The notes beneath the pieces are model-generated. The model saw nothing but the letters and a program-made list of their open reading frames with translations. It did not search any database and was not told the DNA's origin. Source: Ruania alkalisoli (GTDB lineage Bacteria; Actinomycetota; Actinomycetes; Actinomycetales; Beutenbergiaceae). Taken from it: a stretch of DNA of 64,000 nt. This document shows, piece by piece, positions 23,690 to 31,944 of this stretch. Within the stretch, counting starts at the first letter, position 1, and every line of letters begins with the position of its first letter. Both the position numbers and the translations under genes were made by a program. The stretch is taken from NCBI RefSeq assembly GCF_014960965.1, contig NZ_CP063169.1, positions 3,691,581 through 3,755,580 on the forward strand, written 5' to 3'.

Positions 23690-24535
23690 ATGAGCAGACG
23701 TCTCACCACCATCACGACGCTACTGTGCACCGCGATGGCGGTGTCCGGTTGCGGCGGCATCGTCTCCGGCGACCAACCATCCGCCACCGCGCCCCACGGC
23801 GAACCAGCCGCCTCTGAACTCGTCGGGCTCTGGCAGGTCGAGGCTGACGGCCTGGAGACTGACACCTGGGTGCAGATCGGTTCCTCGTTCTCGCCGATGA
23901 GCCTGACGGTGTGGAGTCAGGACTGCACGCAGTCCGGGATGTGGCGTGCTCGTGCCGGCACGCTGCTCACGCAGGTCGACTCCTGGTCCGGGACGTGCGA
24001 CGGCCCGGAGACTCCCTGGCTCGAGAATGCGACCCGATTCACGACGTCCGGCCAGAACGTCATCCTGACGGACGCTGCTGGCCAAGAGACGGCCCGGCTG
24101 ACGATCGACGGAGCCCCGCCACCGAATCCGGACATCGCCGATGAGTTCCGGCAGCAGCCCGAGTTGACCGAGGAGCAGCGCGCCGAGATCGACACTCCTG
24201 TGGAGCCCCTGCCCGGCGGCGTGGAACCTGCCACGGTCGAGGACGTGCTCGGGCGGTGGGTCCCGATGGAGGAGTACTCGACCGAGCCGTATCTGGAGGT
24301 GTCCGAGGACGGCGCATGGTCCGGATCCGACGGCTGCAACCATGTCGGCGGCCGCTGGGCGTTGGCGACCGACGGCAGCCTCCTGACCGTTTCCGGTGCG
24401 CAGACGCTCATCGGCTGCGAGGGGCACGACTTCGGCGCCCCGATGGCGCAGGCGGCCTGGCTGGTCGTGGAGGGTGAGCGCCTGAGGTTCTACGGCGACG
24501 AGGGCCAGGTTCTCGACGAAGCGACCCGTGCCTGA
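23690..24535 (+). CDS. META/HslJ-like lipoprotein
   Basis: A 281-residue lipoprotein with lipobox SGCGG at about residue 20. Two similar halves follow, each starting with a WxxEA/GRW block: LVGLWQVEADGLETD and LGRWVPMEEYSTEP. The second half has GAWSGSDGCNHVGGRWAL and TLIGCEGHDFG, which match the META (HslJ) domain with its paired cysteines. META proteins are heat-inducible or envelope-associated; the exact function is unknown. A GGAGAGGT site precedes the ATG. It is monocistronic, between a convergent zincin gene and the tRNA cluster. Confidence 0.8.
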   Translation: MSRRLTTITTLLCTAMAVSGCGGIVSGDQPSATAPHGEPAASELVGLWQVEADGLETDTWVQIGSSFSPMSLTVWSQDCTQSGMWRARAGTLLTQVDSWSGTCDGPETPWLENATRFTTSGQNVILTDAAGQETARLTIDGAPPPNPDIADEFRQQPELTEEQRAEIDTPVEPLPGGVEPATVEDVLGRWVPMEEYSTEPYLEVSEDGAWSGSDGCNHVGGRWALATDGSLLTVSGAQTLIGCEGHDFGAPMAQAAWLVVEGERLRFYGDEGQVLDEATRA

Positions 24536-24645
24536 GGTCAGGTCCGTACCCGTGCCGGGCTCCGCCGTCGCGAGGCTACGGCAGGCCTCACGAGGGCCCA
24601 CGACGGCGTCCCTCACCAGCGTGCTCCACGTCACTCTGACCCGTT

Positions 24646-24675
24646 TTGCCCCGGCGCACTCGGGTGTCGTATGAT
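24646..24675 (+). promoter_or_regulatory. Promoter of the tRNA cluster
   Basis: TTGCCC (24646-24651) and TATGAT (24670-24675) are spaced by 18 bp and lie 42 bp upstream of tRNA-Glu. This is a good housekeeping sigma promoter. Confidence 0.7.
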
Positions 24676-24717
24676 TTCCGAGGTTCTGGGGCGTCGGACG
24701 GCGTCACGGGCAACCGG

Positions 24718-24790
24718 GCCCCCATCGTCTAGCGGCCTAGGACCCCGCCCTTTCACGGCGGTAGCACGGGTTCGAATCCCGTTGGGGGTA
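24718..24790 (+). tRNA. tRNA-Glu (anticodon TTC)
   Basis: The 73-nt cloverleaf has acceptor arms GCCCCCA/TGGGGGT, an anticodon loop CTTTCAC between CCGCC and GGCGG, and T-arm CGGGTTCGAATCCCG. CCA is not encoded. The first acceptor pair is G-U. Confidence 0.97.
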
Positions 24791-24818
24791 CGGAACAATT
24801 TCATAGCAAGACACGCGA

Positions 24819-24892
24819 GGCCCCGTAGCTCAGTTGGTTAGAGCGCCGCCCTGTCACGGCGGAGGCCGCCGGTTCAAGTCCGGTCGGGGTCG
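24819..24892 (+). tRNA. tRNA-Asp (anticodon GTC)
   Basis: A 74-nt cloverleaf with acceptor GGCCCCG/CGGGGTC, D-arm GCTCAGTTGGTTAGAGC, anticodon loop CTGTCAC and T-loop GTTCAAGTC. CCA is not encoded. It lies 28 bp after tRNA-Glu. Confidence 0.97.
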
Positions 24893-24897
24893 CGGTT

Positions 24898-24931
24898 CAA
24901 TCGCCCGGTCACCACCATGACCGGGCGATTG
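24898..24931 (+). terminator. 14-bp hairpin between tRNA-Asp and tRNA-Phe
   Basis: CAATCGCCCGGTCA and TGACCGGGCGATTG are perfect complements around a 6-nt loop. It starts six bases after tRNA-Asp and ends six bases before tRNA-Phe. Either it stops the Glu-Asp transcript or it is an RNA-processing structure in a longer one, because no room remains for a separate promoter. Confidence 0.65.
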
Positions 24932-24937
24932 TGTCAA

Positions 24938-25010
24938 GGCTCTGTAGCTCAGTTGGTAGAGCGTTCGACTGAAAATCGAAAGGTCACCGGATCGACGCCG
25001 GTCGGAGCCA
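24938..25010 (+). tRNA. tRNA-Phe (anticodon GAA)
   Basis: A 73-nt cloverleaf with acceptor GGCTCTG/CGGAGCC, D-arm GCTCAGTTGGTAGAGC and anticodon loop CTGAAAA. The T-stem is ACCGG/CCGGT and the T-loop reads ATCGACG, so position 54 is A instead of the usual T. CCA is not encoded. Confidence 0.95.
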
Positions 25011-25051
25011 CAGCAAAGGAGCGTCACCTCTCACGGGTGGCGCTCTTGCTG
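25011..25051 (+). terminator. Hairpin downstream of the tRNA cluster
   Basis: CAGCAA and TTGCTG close the stem, with GAGCG/CGCTC and CACC/GGTG pairs inside and one G-U. It begins directly after tRNA-Phe and is the likely end of the tRNA transcript. Confidence 0.75.
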
Positions 25052-25426
25052 TGTCTGGCCACGGGAACGCAAACGCTCATTAACGAGCCACTTCCTCCAG
25101 CCTCGACGTTGAGCACCGGCGTGGGATTCGAACGGACACCGCTGGTCAACGTACGGTCACCGCTGCTGGGCCCGGACACCGCTCCAGGGCTGGCCGCCAC
25201 ATTCGCCACCCTGGAGTCATGGGCCGCCGAGCCCGGCACGGCCAGTGACATCGGCACGGAGTTCATGCAGGCCTCGCGTACCTACGTGACAACAGCCCGA
25301 CCAGTTGGTGCTTGGCAGAGCTAGGTACTCAGTCGAACCCTCCGGTGTCCGCATGACATACCTTGGCCGACGTCAACCTCCTGCTCGACGCCGGCCAAGG
25401 CGGTGATCACTCCTGCGCGGGCGGAC
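25052..25426. other. Intergenic stretch with a possible gene remnant
   Basis: A plus-strand frame stays open from within tRNA-Phe to a stop at 25324, reading LSTGVGFERTPLVNVRSPLL and further residues. It has no ribosome site, and its first part is tRNA sequence. The later part is codon-like but unrecognised. The stretch from 25325 to 25426 shows nothing identifiable. Confidence 0.35.
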
Positions 25427-28400
25427 TCAGCGCTCACCAACCCGGCGCCGAACGATCAGGCCCCCGCTCACGAGCAGCGTCGCCACGAGCATAGCCAGGG
25501 CTATCGAAGCGCCGGAGTCGGCTAGCGCACCCGGAGAGGAGTCGCCCTCGCGCGTCGCTGGTAGGCCCGCTTGGGTAGGGCCAGCGCCCGGCCGGTCGGC
25601 CCCGGATGCGTCACCGTCGCGGTCCGCCGGCTCAGGGTCGATCGGCTCAGGGTCGATCGGCTCAGGGTCGATCGGCTCAGGGTCGATCGGCTCAGGGTCG
25701 ATCGGCGCACCCGGGCTGCATCCGTCCTGGGGCAGGCTGCCAGTGCCCGGTTCCCCGTGGTCCTTACGCACGTTCCACGCGACACAGTGGGGGTCCCCAT
25801 CGTCTCCGGAGACCTCAAACGCCTGCGCATTGCCGACGTTCGCGATGACCAAGGCTTGCGCGACGTCAGGGCCGAGCCGGACCTGAGGTGCGTCGTCGTG
25901 CAGGTAGGAAGCACTCAGATGCAGGGATCCGCCGGTCACGTCGAATGCGCCCTCGGAAGAGATCCACTGGCTGACAGTGACCTCGCCGCTGCCGTGCAGA
26001 TTGCTGCCGCCCCTGGCCGCCCAGGCGAGGGTTTGGTGGAGTTGCAGGCTGCCAGTGAAGTCCTCCGACACGTCGAGGTAGCGCTTGTCCCCCGGGTCGT
26101 CCGAGAGATCGATCGCCACCAGCTCGGAGTTGACCAGCACCAGGCCGGACCCGCTACCGGTGGCGACGATGGCCCGTTCGGAGTTGTCAACGCCATGGCC
26201 GAGCACAAGTAGGTCGGAACTGGTACCGGCGAGCACGAGCCCATCGGCCATGCCGAAACTGAAGTTGTTGACCAAGGTCACTGCAGTCGCCCCGTCCATC
26301 CGTAGCCCGGTGGCCTGGCTTGGTGGTGTTTGCATCCACCAGTCCGACGGCGGCGAGTTGTACTCTCGCTCCCCGTCCTGCCAGTCTCCGACGGAGTTCA
26401 GTACGTTCGCGACGTAGCCGCCGGTGCCGGAGTGAGTGATGAAAGTATCGAGTCCCATCCCGGAGGCATAGTCCACCACGACATCGTGCCCGGTGACCTC
26501 GATGCCCTGCCGCGAGTTCGGCAGAGTCACGTCCACGACCCACGAACCATCACCCCGCGCACTGATAGTGACCGGATAGTCGATCGGGTCGGCATGATCC
26601 TGGAACGGGTAGAAGACGCTCAACCCGCGTACGCCCGCGCCGTCGGCGAGGTCGAGGAGGGCGGGACTGGATTGCCCTTCGCCGGCGTAGGCCACCAGAA
26701 CGGTCCCACGTGGTGCGTTGCCGTAATGATGCGGACCCTCCCAACTTCCTCGCAGCTCGACGCCGTCAGGCACCTGGAGCGGTTGGGTGATGCGGTAGCG
26801 ACCCGCCGGTGCGTAGACGGTGCCACCCCCGGCCGAGCCAGCGTCCTGTAGAGCTGCCTGGAAGGCCGCGGTGTCGTCGTGCGCTCCGTTGCCGCGGGCG
26901 CCGTGGTCGGTCACCAGCACCACGGTGTCGCTGCCCGGATCCGGATAGCGATCCGCCGGAGGCGCGGCATCGGTCAGGTCGGGGATGCTTGGCAGATCCG
27001 CCGGTGCCCAGGTGCCGGTGTCGATCTGCACATCCGCGGTGTCACCTGTCTCGTCTGTCACGGCATCCACGTCAGTTGCGAACTCGTTGCCGAGGATCGC
27101 CGCAGAGCTCACCTCGTTGGAGAGCAGGACGGCGGGACTGGCGGCAGTGAATGCGTTCCCGGTGAGCTGGACAGTACCGGCCATGGCGGTCACCGCGTGC
27201 TCATCCCACGAAACAAACTCCGACTCGGTGACAACCACGGACCCGTCACCCTCAAGCAGGACCGGCTGGCCCTGAGGAGCCTCGAACGTAGTCTGCGCCA
27301 GGGAGATCGTCTGTGGATCGCTCAGGCCGCTGCTGGCGTGCACCCCAATACCGCCGGGCGTGTGGATGGTGGCGTCTGTCACCACGACACCGATCGGACT
27401 AGCCTCGACCAAGTCGAGGCCGACCGCGCCGTTGGTGATGGTCAGGTCCCACACCTGCCCATTGGCCAGACCGTGTTCACTGCGTGCGGTACGCAGTGCG
27501 GCGGCGTAGCTGTCGAAGGAGAGCGTAGAAAAGTAGAACCAGTCGTACTTGTAGGCCGTGATGCCGACGGCGTTCGCTCGCAGGTGTGCAGCGACGTCCT
27601 CGGAGGCGGGACCTCCAGGCCACTCCGCCCAGTAGCGCGGTCCCATATGTACGTGCTGGACCTGACCGATGTCGTAGATCCCATCGAAGGCCATCCCCTC
27701 GTCCAGGAATGTGCCGTGGACGTTCCGCACGAAGTGCCGGGCAGCCACGGCAACGTTGACGCCTCGGTAGGAGTTGACGAACGTGAGGTTGGTCAGGTTC
27801 GGCCCGTAGTATCCGTTGTCGTTGCGCCCGTCAGCGTTCTGAATGGTCCATGGGTAGGCGACGACGTTCGTGGGGTCATCCTGTTCCGGGTACCAGATGC
27901 TCAAGTCGCGGATGGTCGAGCCGCTGCGGGTGGTGAGGAAGGCGGTTCCGTCGACCTGGCCACGACCAGCATAGGCTGCGAGCACGGTGCCCTCGCCAAT
28001 GCCGCCCTCGTCTGGGCCGGCCCAGTCTCCGCGCAACGTCACGGCCGCAGGAACGTCCAAGGTGCCGTGGATGTCGAACTGACCGGCCGGCGCGAACACT
28101 GTGCCTCCCCCGTTCGCATGCGCGGCATTCATGGCGGACTGGAGCGCGTGCGTGTCGTCGACGCCGTCGTCGGGATGTGCACCGAAGTCACGCACGTCAT
28201 ACTCGGCGATGGGTACGTCATGACTACCGAGGCTCACCGGCATGAGCCGGGCCTCTGGCTCCGGTTGCTGCCGCAGACGCAGGTCGTCGATGCGCACGCT
28301 GACAGGGTCCGGGGAAAAGTTGAAGAGCCGGAAGAAGTTGATCGCGCTGAGGTCCGGTTCGCCAGCAACGCCAGCATTGGCCAGGTTGAGGCTGACCAGG

Positions 28401-28912
28401 TTCCACCCGTCATTGAGGTTGGGGATCAGGTCGATCATGCGCCACTCATACTGGTCAGAGTCGGGGCCACCGGAGCTGGTGAGTTCGACTCGTCCCTCAC
28501 CGTCACCGAGTGCGGAGACATCCTCGACCCAGTACCAGAACTCCAACACTGCCTCATCGCGGCTGAGGCCCGTGTCCACGGGGTCCAGGTTGAGCATGAA
28601 CTGCACCTCGTTGCCACCGTCAGTCAGTTCGATACTGGCCGAGCCCTCCTGATACTCGTCGGTATTCAGGCTCAGCGCGTTCCCCCATCCGGTCTCCCAA
28701 TCCTCCAGGGAGTCAGCGCTGCTCAGCGTGACCCCCGGGTCGCTCACGCCAGGCACTGCGCTTGCCGGCAGGCTCATACCGTGCATGACCCCAAGCACCA
28801 GCAGCCCAGTGGCCACTATCGATACGACATGACGCCAGGGATCGCGCCATGAGGAACGAGCGCATCGGGGCAGGTGCTCCAATGCGTTCGAGGTGATGTG
28901 CTGCAGACGCAT
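25427..28912 (-). CDS. Secreted, wall-anchored double beta-helix glycan-active protein
   Basis: A 1161-residue exported protein. A signal region (about 28-52) is followed by a carbohydrate-binding-like sandwich (60-220) and two pectate-lyase-3-type right-handed beta-helices, opened by VRDFGAHPDDGVDDTHALQS and VTDHGARGNGAHDDTAAFQA. Each has a GGGTVxAPAG turn and a VxLRGxWxGP strand. The C-terminus has five IDPEP repeats and then LADSGAS, a hydrophobic helix and RRR, which resembles a sortase signal of LAxTG type but with Ser. Such tandem domains occur in glycoside hydrolase 55-like and polysaccharide lyase proteins. It is divergent from a LacI gene and shares its operator region, so it probably degrades the polymer imported by the transporter at 30627-33800. 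Confidence 0.82.
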   Translation of the reverse strand: MRLQHITSNALEHLPRCARSSWRDPWRHVVSIVATGLLVLGVMHGMSLPASAVPGVSDPGVTLSSADSLEDWETGWGNALSLNTDEYQEGSASIELTDGGNEVQFMLNLDPVDTGLSRDEAVLEFWYWVEDVSALGDGEGRVELTSSGGPDSDQYEWRMIDLIPNLNDGWNLVSLNLANAGVAGEPDLSAINFFRLFNFSPDPVSVRIDDLRLRQQPEPEARLMPVSLGSHDVPIAEYDVRDFGAHPDDGVDDTHALQSAMNAAHANGGGTVFAPAGQFDIHGTLDVPAAVTLRGDWAGPDEGGIGEGTVLAAYAGRGQVDGTAFLTTRSGSTIRDLSIWYPEQDDPTNVVAYPWTIQNADGRNDNGYYGPNLTNLTFVNSYRGVNVAVAARHFVRNVHGTFLDEGMAFDGIYDIGQVQHVHMGPRYWAEWPGGPASEDVAAHLRANAVGITAYKYDWFYFSTLSFDSYAAALRTARSEHGLANGQVWDLTITNGAVGLDLVEASPIGVVVTDATIHTPGGIGVHASSGLSDPQTISLAQTTFEAPQGQPVLLEGDGSVVVTESEFVSWDEHAVTAMAGTVQLTGNAFTAASPAVLLSNEVSSAAILGNEFATDVDAVTDETGDTADVQIDTGTWAPADLPSIPDLTDAAPPADRYPDPGSDTVVLVTDHGARGNGAHDDTAAFQAALQDAGSAGGGTVYAPAGRYRITQPLQVPDGVELRGSWEGPHHYGNAPRGTVLVAYAGEGQSSPALLDLADGAGVRGLSVFYPFQDHADPIDYPVTISARGDGSWVVDVTLPNSRQGIEVTGHDVVVDYASGMGLDTFITHSGTGGYVANVLNSVGDWQDGEREYNSPPSDWWMQTPPSQATGLRMDGATAVTLVNNFSFGMADGLVLAGTSSDLLVLGHGVDNSERAIVATGSGSGLVLVNSELVAIDLSDDPGDKRYLDVSEDFTGSLQLHQTLAWAARGGSNLHGSGEVTVSQWISSEGAFDVTGGSLHLSASYLHDDAPQVRLGPDVAQALVIANVGNAQAFEVSGDDGDPHCVAWNVRKDHGEPGTGSLPQDGCSPGAPIDPEPIDPEPIDPEPIDPEPIDPEPADRDGDASGADRPGAGPTQAGLPATREGDSSPGALADSGASIALAMLVATLLVSGGLIVRRRVGER
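25629..25703 (-). repeat. 15-bp tandem repeat coding for IDPEP
   Basis: Five copies in tandem of GGCTCAGGGTCGATC on the plus strand encode the IDPEP linker on the minus strand, just before the wall-sorting region. The unit is in frame and nearly exact, so copy number may vary. Confidence 0.9.
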
Positions 28913-28958
28913 CCTTGCGCTCCCTCCGACCCATAGGGCCGTGTGTACTGATCAGAAG

Positions 28959-28986
28959 ATCATGAACATTGCTGAACGTTCATGAT
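28959..28986. promoter_or_regulatory. LacI-type operator between the beta-helix and regulator genes
   Basis: ATCATGAAC (28959-28967) and its complement GTTCATGAT (28978-28986) form a dyad with a 10-nt gap, 47 bp upstream of the beta-helix gene. A related GTTCATGAAAC lies at 29200-29210, just before the LacI gene, fitting autoregulation. Confidence 0.6.
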
Positions 28987-29230
28987 GCGGTTGTACAGTG
29001 GAGTGTGATGCTGGGCAGTAGGCGGTGTCAAGGTCCGAGCCCAGGACGACGGGAGCCGACGCGGCCTCAGAACAAGCGGCCCGGCGACGACTCCTGCTGC
29101 GCACCTCGTAGCGGACGCGGAGTTTCGCGGCCCGGGCGAGCCGCGTGCCCGTCGCGTCGACCGACGGCGCACGGCACGCGCGGTAGCCTGCGTTCAAGAG
29201 TTCATGAAACGGACGGGATGAGTGGGGCCC

Positions 29231-30292
29231 ATGGTGGAGACCGTGACGATGCGCGATGTGGCGCAACGGGCAGGGGTGTCGGCTGGCACTGTTTCGCGAG
29301 TGCTGAACGGGCACGAGAACGTCGCAGGCCCCCTGCGCGATCGCGTGCTGGCCGCAGTCCGGGAGACTGGATACGCCACCGACCGGGCGGGCCGGGTACG
29401 GAGCCAGCGAAGCGGCGAGCGCGTGCATGAGATTGGGTTCCTTCTTTCCCTCCCCTACCTGGCTCACCAGGACGGCGGACTCATGTCGCCGTTCTGGGCG
29501 CACATCTTGCAGGGCGCCCAAGCCGAAGCCCACCGTTCTGGGGCCAGCGTGACCTACGAGGCTTTGCCCGGGGACGCACGAGTACTCCCCCAGCGAGAAG
29601 AGGGCCCGCGACGCTTCGGCAGCGCTTTGCTGACCGGCTCTGCACCACCCGACCTGGTTCGCTCCATGCTCGCTTCCGGGCTACCACTCGTGCTGGTGGA
29701 CAACTACCTGCCGTCACTGGAGGTGGATTCGATCCTCGCCAACTACGCCTACGGCAGCGAGCTCGCGGTGACCGTCCTGCTCGAGTACGGGCACCGGGAT
29801 ATCGCCTTCGTCGGAGGCCCGCTACAGCAGGAGGGTGGCATCCGGCACGCGGTCTCTACCGTGGAGTTGCGGGCAGTCGGCTACCGGAACGCTCTCGCGC
29901 AGTTCGGCGTCCCCTTTCGGCCGCAGATCACCGAGACGTGTGACCTCACCCCAGACGGTGGCTACCAGGCCATGCGACGCCTGCTGCAGGCGGACCAGCA
30001 CTTCAGCGCAGTGTTCTGCGCGAATGACCCGACGGCCTCAGGTGTACTGCGCGCCCTGGCCGAGGCCGGCCTGGAGGTTCCACGCGACGTCTCGGTGGTG
30101 GGATGCGACGACGAACTCGGAGCGGTCATGGCACCTCCGTTGACCACTGTACGCCTGGACAAGCAGGCGATGGGCGCGGAAGCAGTGCGGCGACTGCAGT
30201 ATCGGCGCGACAACCCGACGGCAGCGCCGGTCACCATCATGACCCCGGTCGAACTCGTCAACAGGGCTTCCGTAGCCACACCGCCAGCCTGA
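29231..30292 (+). CDS. LacI-family transcriptional regulator
   Basis: A 353-residue repressor from ATG 29231; a GTG at 29222 and an ATG at 29249 are alternatives. The N-terminal helix-turn-helix and hinge (MRDVAQRAGVSAGTVSRVLN) are followed by a periplasmic-binding-protein-like sensor with IAFVGGP, AVFCANDPTASGVLRAL and VSVVGCDDELGAVM. It likely binds the TTCATGAA-type sites found at its own promoter, upstream of the divergent beta-helix gene and upstream of the sugar transporter operon. The inducer would be a sugar or sugar acid taken up by that transporter. Confidence 0.92.
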   Translation: MVETVTMRDVAQRAGVSAGTVSRVLNGHENVAGPLRDRVLAAVRETGYATDRAGRVRSQRSGERVHEIGFLLSLPYLAHQDGGLMSPFWAHILQGAQAEAHRSGASVTYEALPGDARVLPQREEGPRRFGSALLTGSAPPDLVRSMLASGLPLVLVDNYLPSLEVDSILANYAYGSELAVTVLLEYGHRDIAFVGGPLQQEGGIRHAVSTVELRAVGYRNALAQFGVPFRPQITETCDLTPDGGYQAMRRLLQADQHFSAVFCANDPTASGVLRALAEAGLEVPRDVSVVGCDDELGAVMAPPLTTVRLDKQAMGAEAVRRLQYRRDNPTAAPVTIMTPVELVNRASVATPPA

Positions 30293-30348
30293 CAGTGTCG
30301 CCGCGCGCCTGAACGGTGCGATGAGTTCGGTTGCGATCAGCGCAACCT

Positions 30349-30362
30349 CTGTTCATGAACAG
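30349..30362. promoter_or_regulatory. Palindromic operator CTGTTCATGAACAG
   Basis: A perfect 14-bp palindrome lies 57 bp after the LacI gene and about 125 bp upstream of the transporter promoter. It is the best-formed copy of the motif repeated across this locus. Confidence 0.65.
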
Positions 30363-30472
30363 CTCCGGAGCGTCTTGGTCTCACGCAGGCCTGACGCTGC
30401 CCGCGGAATGCTGGTCTCGCATACTCGCTGCCCGCGTATGAGGCGCGATCCCGCAAGGCCAAACCAACTCGG

Positions 30473-30539
30473 TTGACACCGCGATAAACGCCGACCACAC
30501 TATGAACGATCGCCGTGAACAATCATGAACATGGTGAAC
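30473..30539 (+). promoter_or_regulatory. Transporter operon promoter with operator half-sites
   Basis: A consensus -35 TTGACA (30473-30478) is followed by a weak -10 such as CACTAT (30498-30503). Overlapping and downstream are ATGAACG (30502), GTGAAC (30515), TCATGAACA (30523) and GTGAAC (30534), variants of the operator motif. A repressor there would block polymerase directly. Confidence 0.55.
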
Positions 30540-30626
30540 AAGCCCGTCGCCGCTGGTGGTGACGGCATGATCACGCCGTCGATGGCGGCAGGAGATCCCC
30601 CGCGGGGTCAGAAATGCGAGGAAGAG

Positions 30627-31940
30627 ATGTTCATCGGACGACGACGAAGCCGGACGACCACGCTCTTGGTCACCGGCATAGCGGCTGCAACACTGGCGGC
30701 CTGCGGCAGCGGGGATAGCGGCGAGAGCAGCAGTGACGCTGAACTGGTGATCCTGGTCCACAGCAACGCCCCCACCGATGCCGTGCTGGAGCAGATCAGC
30801 AGGGACTTCGAGGCAGAGAACCCCGGCGTGACCGTGCGCCTGGACACGGTACCGACGGACCAATACACGACAACTCTGAACTCGCGGATGGCGGCGGGTG
30901 CGGCCGACATCGTCGAGGGCGACACCGTCCAGCCACTGCCCGGCTACATCGAGGGGGTGCCGGAGCACTCCTTCGTGGAAGGCGTCCAGGCCGGGAACTA
31001 CGTAGACCTGACGGACCAGGAATGGCTGGACCGGTTCTTCCCCGACACGATCGAGGACATGCAGATTGAGGACAGCACATGGGCTGTCCCCACCGGCTCC
31101 ACCGTGGTCAACGGGATCTACTACAACATCGACCTGTTCGACGAGCACGGTATCGACGTCCCCAGGACCTGGAGCGAGTTCGTCGCCGCAGGTGAGACGT
31201 TCCAGGAAGCCGGCGTGACGCCGCTGCTGCTGGGCGGCAGCGAGCGCTGGCCGGTGGGGCTGCCCAACCTCGGGCTGATCCACAGCACCTACCCGGACCT
31301 GGCCGAGTTGGACGAGGCCCTCTGGACCAACCCTGAGGTACTCCTGGAGGACGAAGCGATCTCAGTGCTGGAGAAGCTGCGTACGCTCTACAGTCTCGCG
31401 CAGGACAACTTCGCCGGTGTCTCCTACGAGACCTTGCCCGCCGAGTTCGCAGCCGGCAACGCGGCCATGCTCCCGGACGGTTCCTGGTCTGCACCGGTCA
31501 TCGAGGATGCCGGGCCCGACTTCGAGTTCGGCTACTTCCCGTTGCCAGGCAGCGAGAACCCGGCTCAGAACGTCTTCGGGTACAAGCCGGAGTTCGTCTT
31601 CTCAGTGCCCTCGAACGCCGAGAACACCGAGTTGGCCACCCAGTGGTTGGAGTTCTACAGCCGACCCGACAACTATTCTGCCTTCATCGAGGCCAGCGGC
31701 TTCCTGCCGTTGCAGCCAGACGTCGAGTCGACGGCGTTCGTGGCTGGTCTGGGTGATGAGCTGGAGCGGATGACACCTCAGTGGGAGACCTTCCACCACG
31801 GCAACGAGCTGGCCGGGGAGTACACGCCCTTCTACTTTGAGGGTCTGGCGCCCATGGGCCGGTTCGACGACCCGGATGAGCTCGCGCAACGCATCTACGA
31901 CGACTGGACCGCAGGGCTAGAAGCGGCCGAGGTCAGCTGA
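30627..31940 (+). CDS. ABC sugar transporter substrate-binding lipoprotein
   Basis: A 437-residue protein of the extracellular solute-binding family 1 type. ATG 30627 follows a GAGGAAGAG site and gives a clean signal peptide with lipobox LAACG (Cys26). The mature part reads DAELVILVHSNAPTDAVLEQ, then DTVPTDQYTTTLNSRMAAGA and a DLFDEHGIDVPRTWSEFV block, all typical of sugar-binding proteins. It delivers an oligosaccharide or sugar acid to the two permeases encoded next. There is no ATPase gene, so a shared MsiK-like ATPase elsewhere is expected, as is common in actinobacteria. Confidence 0.93.
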   Translation: MFIGRRRSRTTTLLVTGIAAATLAACGSGDSGESSSDAELVILVHSNAPTDAVLEQISRDFEAENPGVTVRLDTVPTDQYTTTLNSRMAAGAADIVEGDTVQPLPGYIEGVPEHSFVEGVQAGNYVDLTDQEWLDRFFPDTIEDMQIEDSTWAVPTGSTVVNGIYYNIDLFDEHGIDVPRTWSEFVAAGETFQEAGVTPLLLGGSERWPVGLPNLGLIHSTYPDLAELDEALWTNPEVLLEDEAISVLEKLRTLYSLAQDNFAGVSYETLPAEFAAGNAAMLPDGSWSAPVIEDAGPDFEFGYFPLPGSENPAQNVFGYKPEFVFSVPSNAENTELATQWLEFYSRPDNYSAFIEASGFLPLQPDVESTAFVAGLGDELERMTPQWETFHHGNELAGEYTPFYFEGLAPMGRFDDPDELAQRIYDDWTAGLEAAEVS

Positions 31941-31944
31941 GCAG

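Noticed and set aside
24917-25324. 135-codon open frame beginning MTGRLCQGSVAQLVERSTEN
   Set aside because: The first third is the translation of tRNA-Phe, a common false protein. It has no ribosome site. Only the possible remnant after 25052 is noted.
26879-28852. 657-codon plus-strand frame opposite the beta-helix gene
   Set aside because: A shadow of the minus-strand gene, which has recognisable repeats, a signal peptide and a sorting tail.
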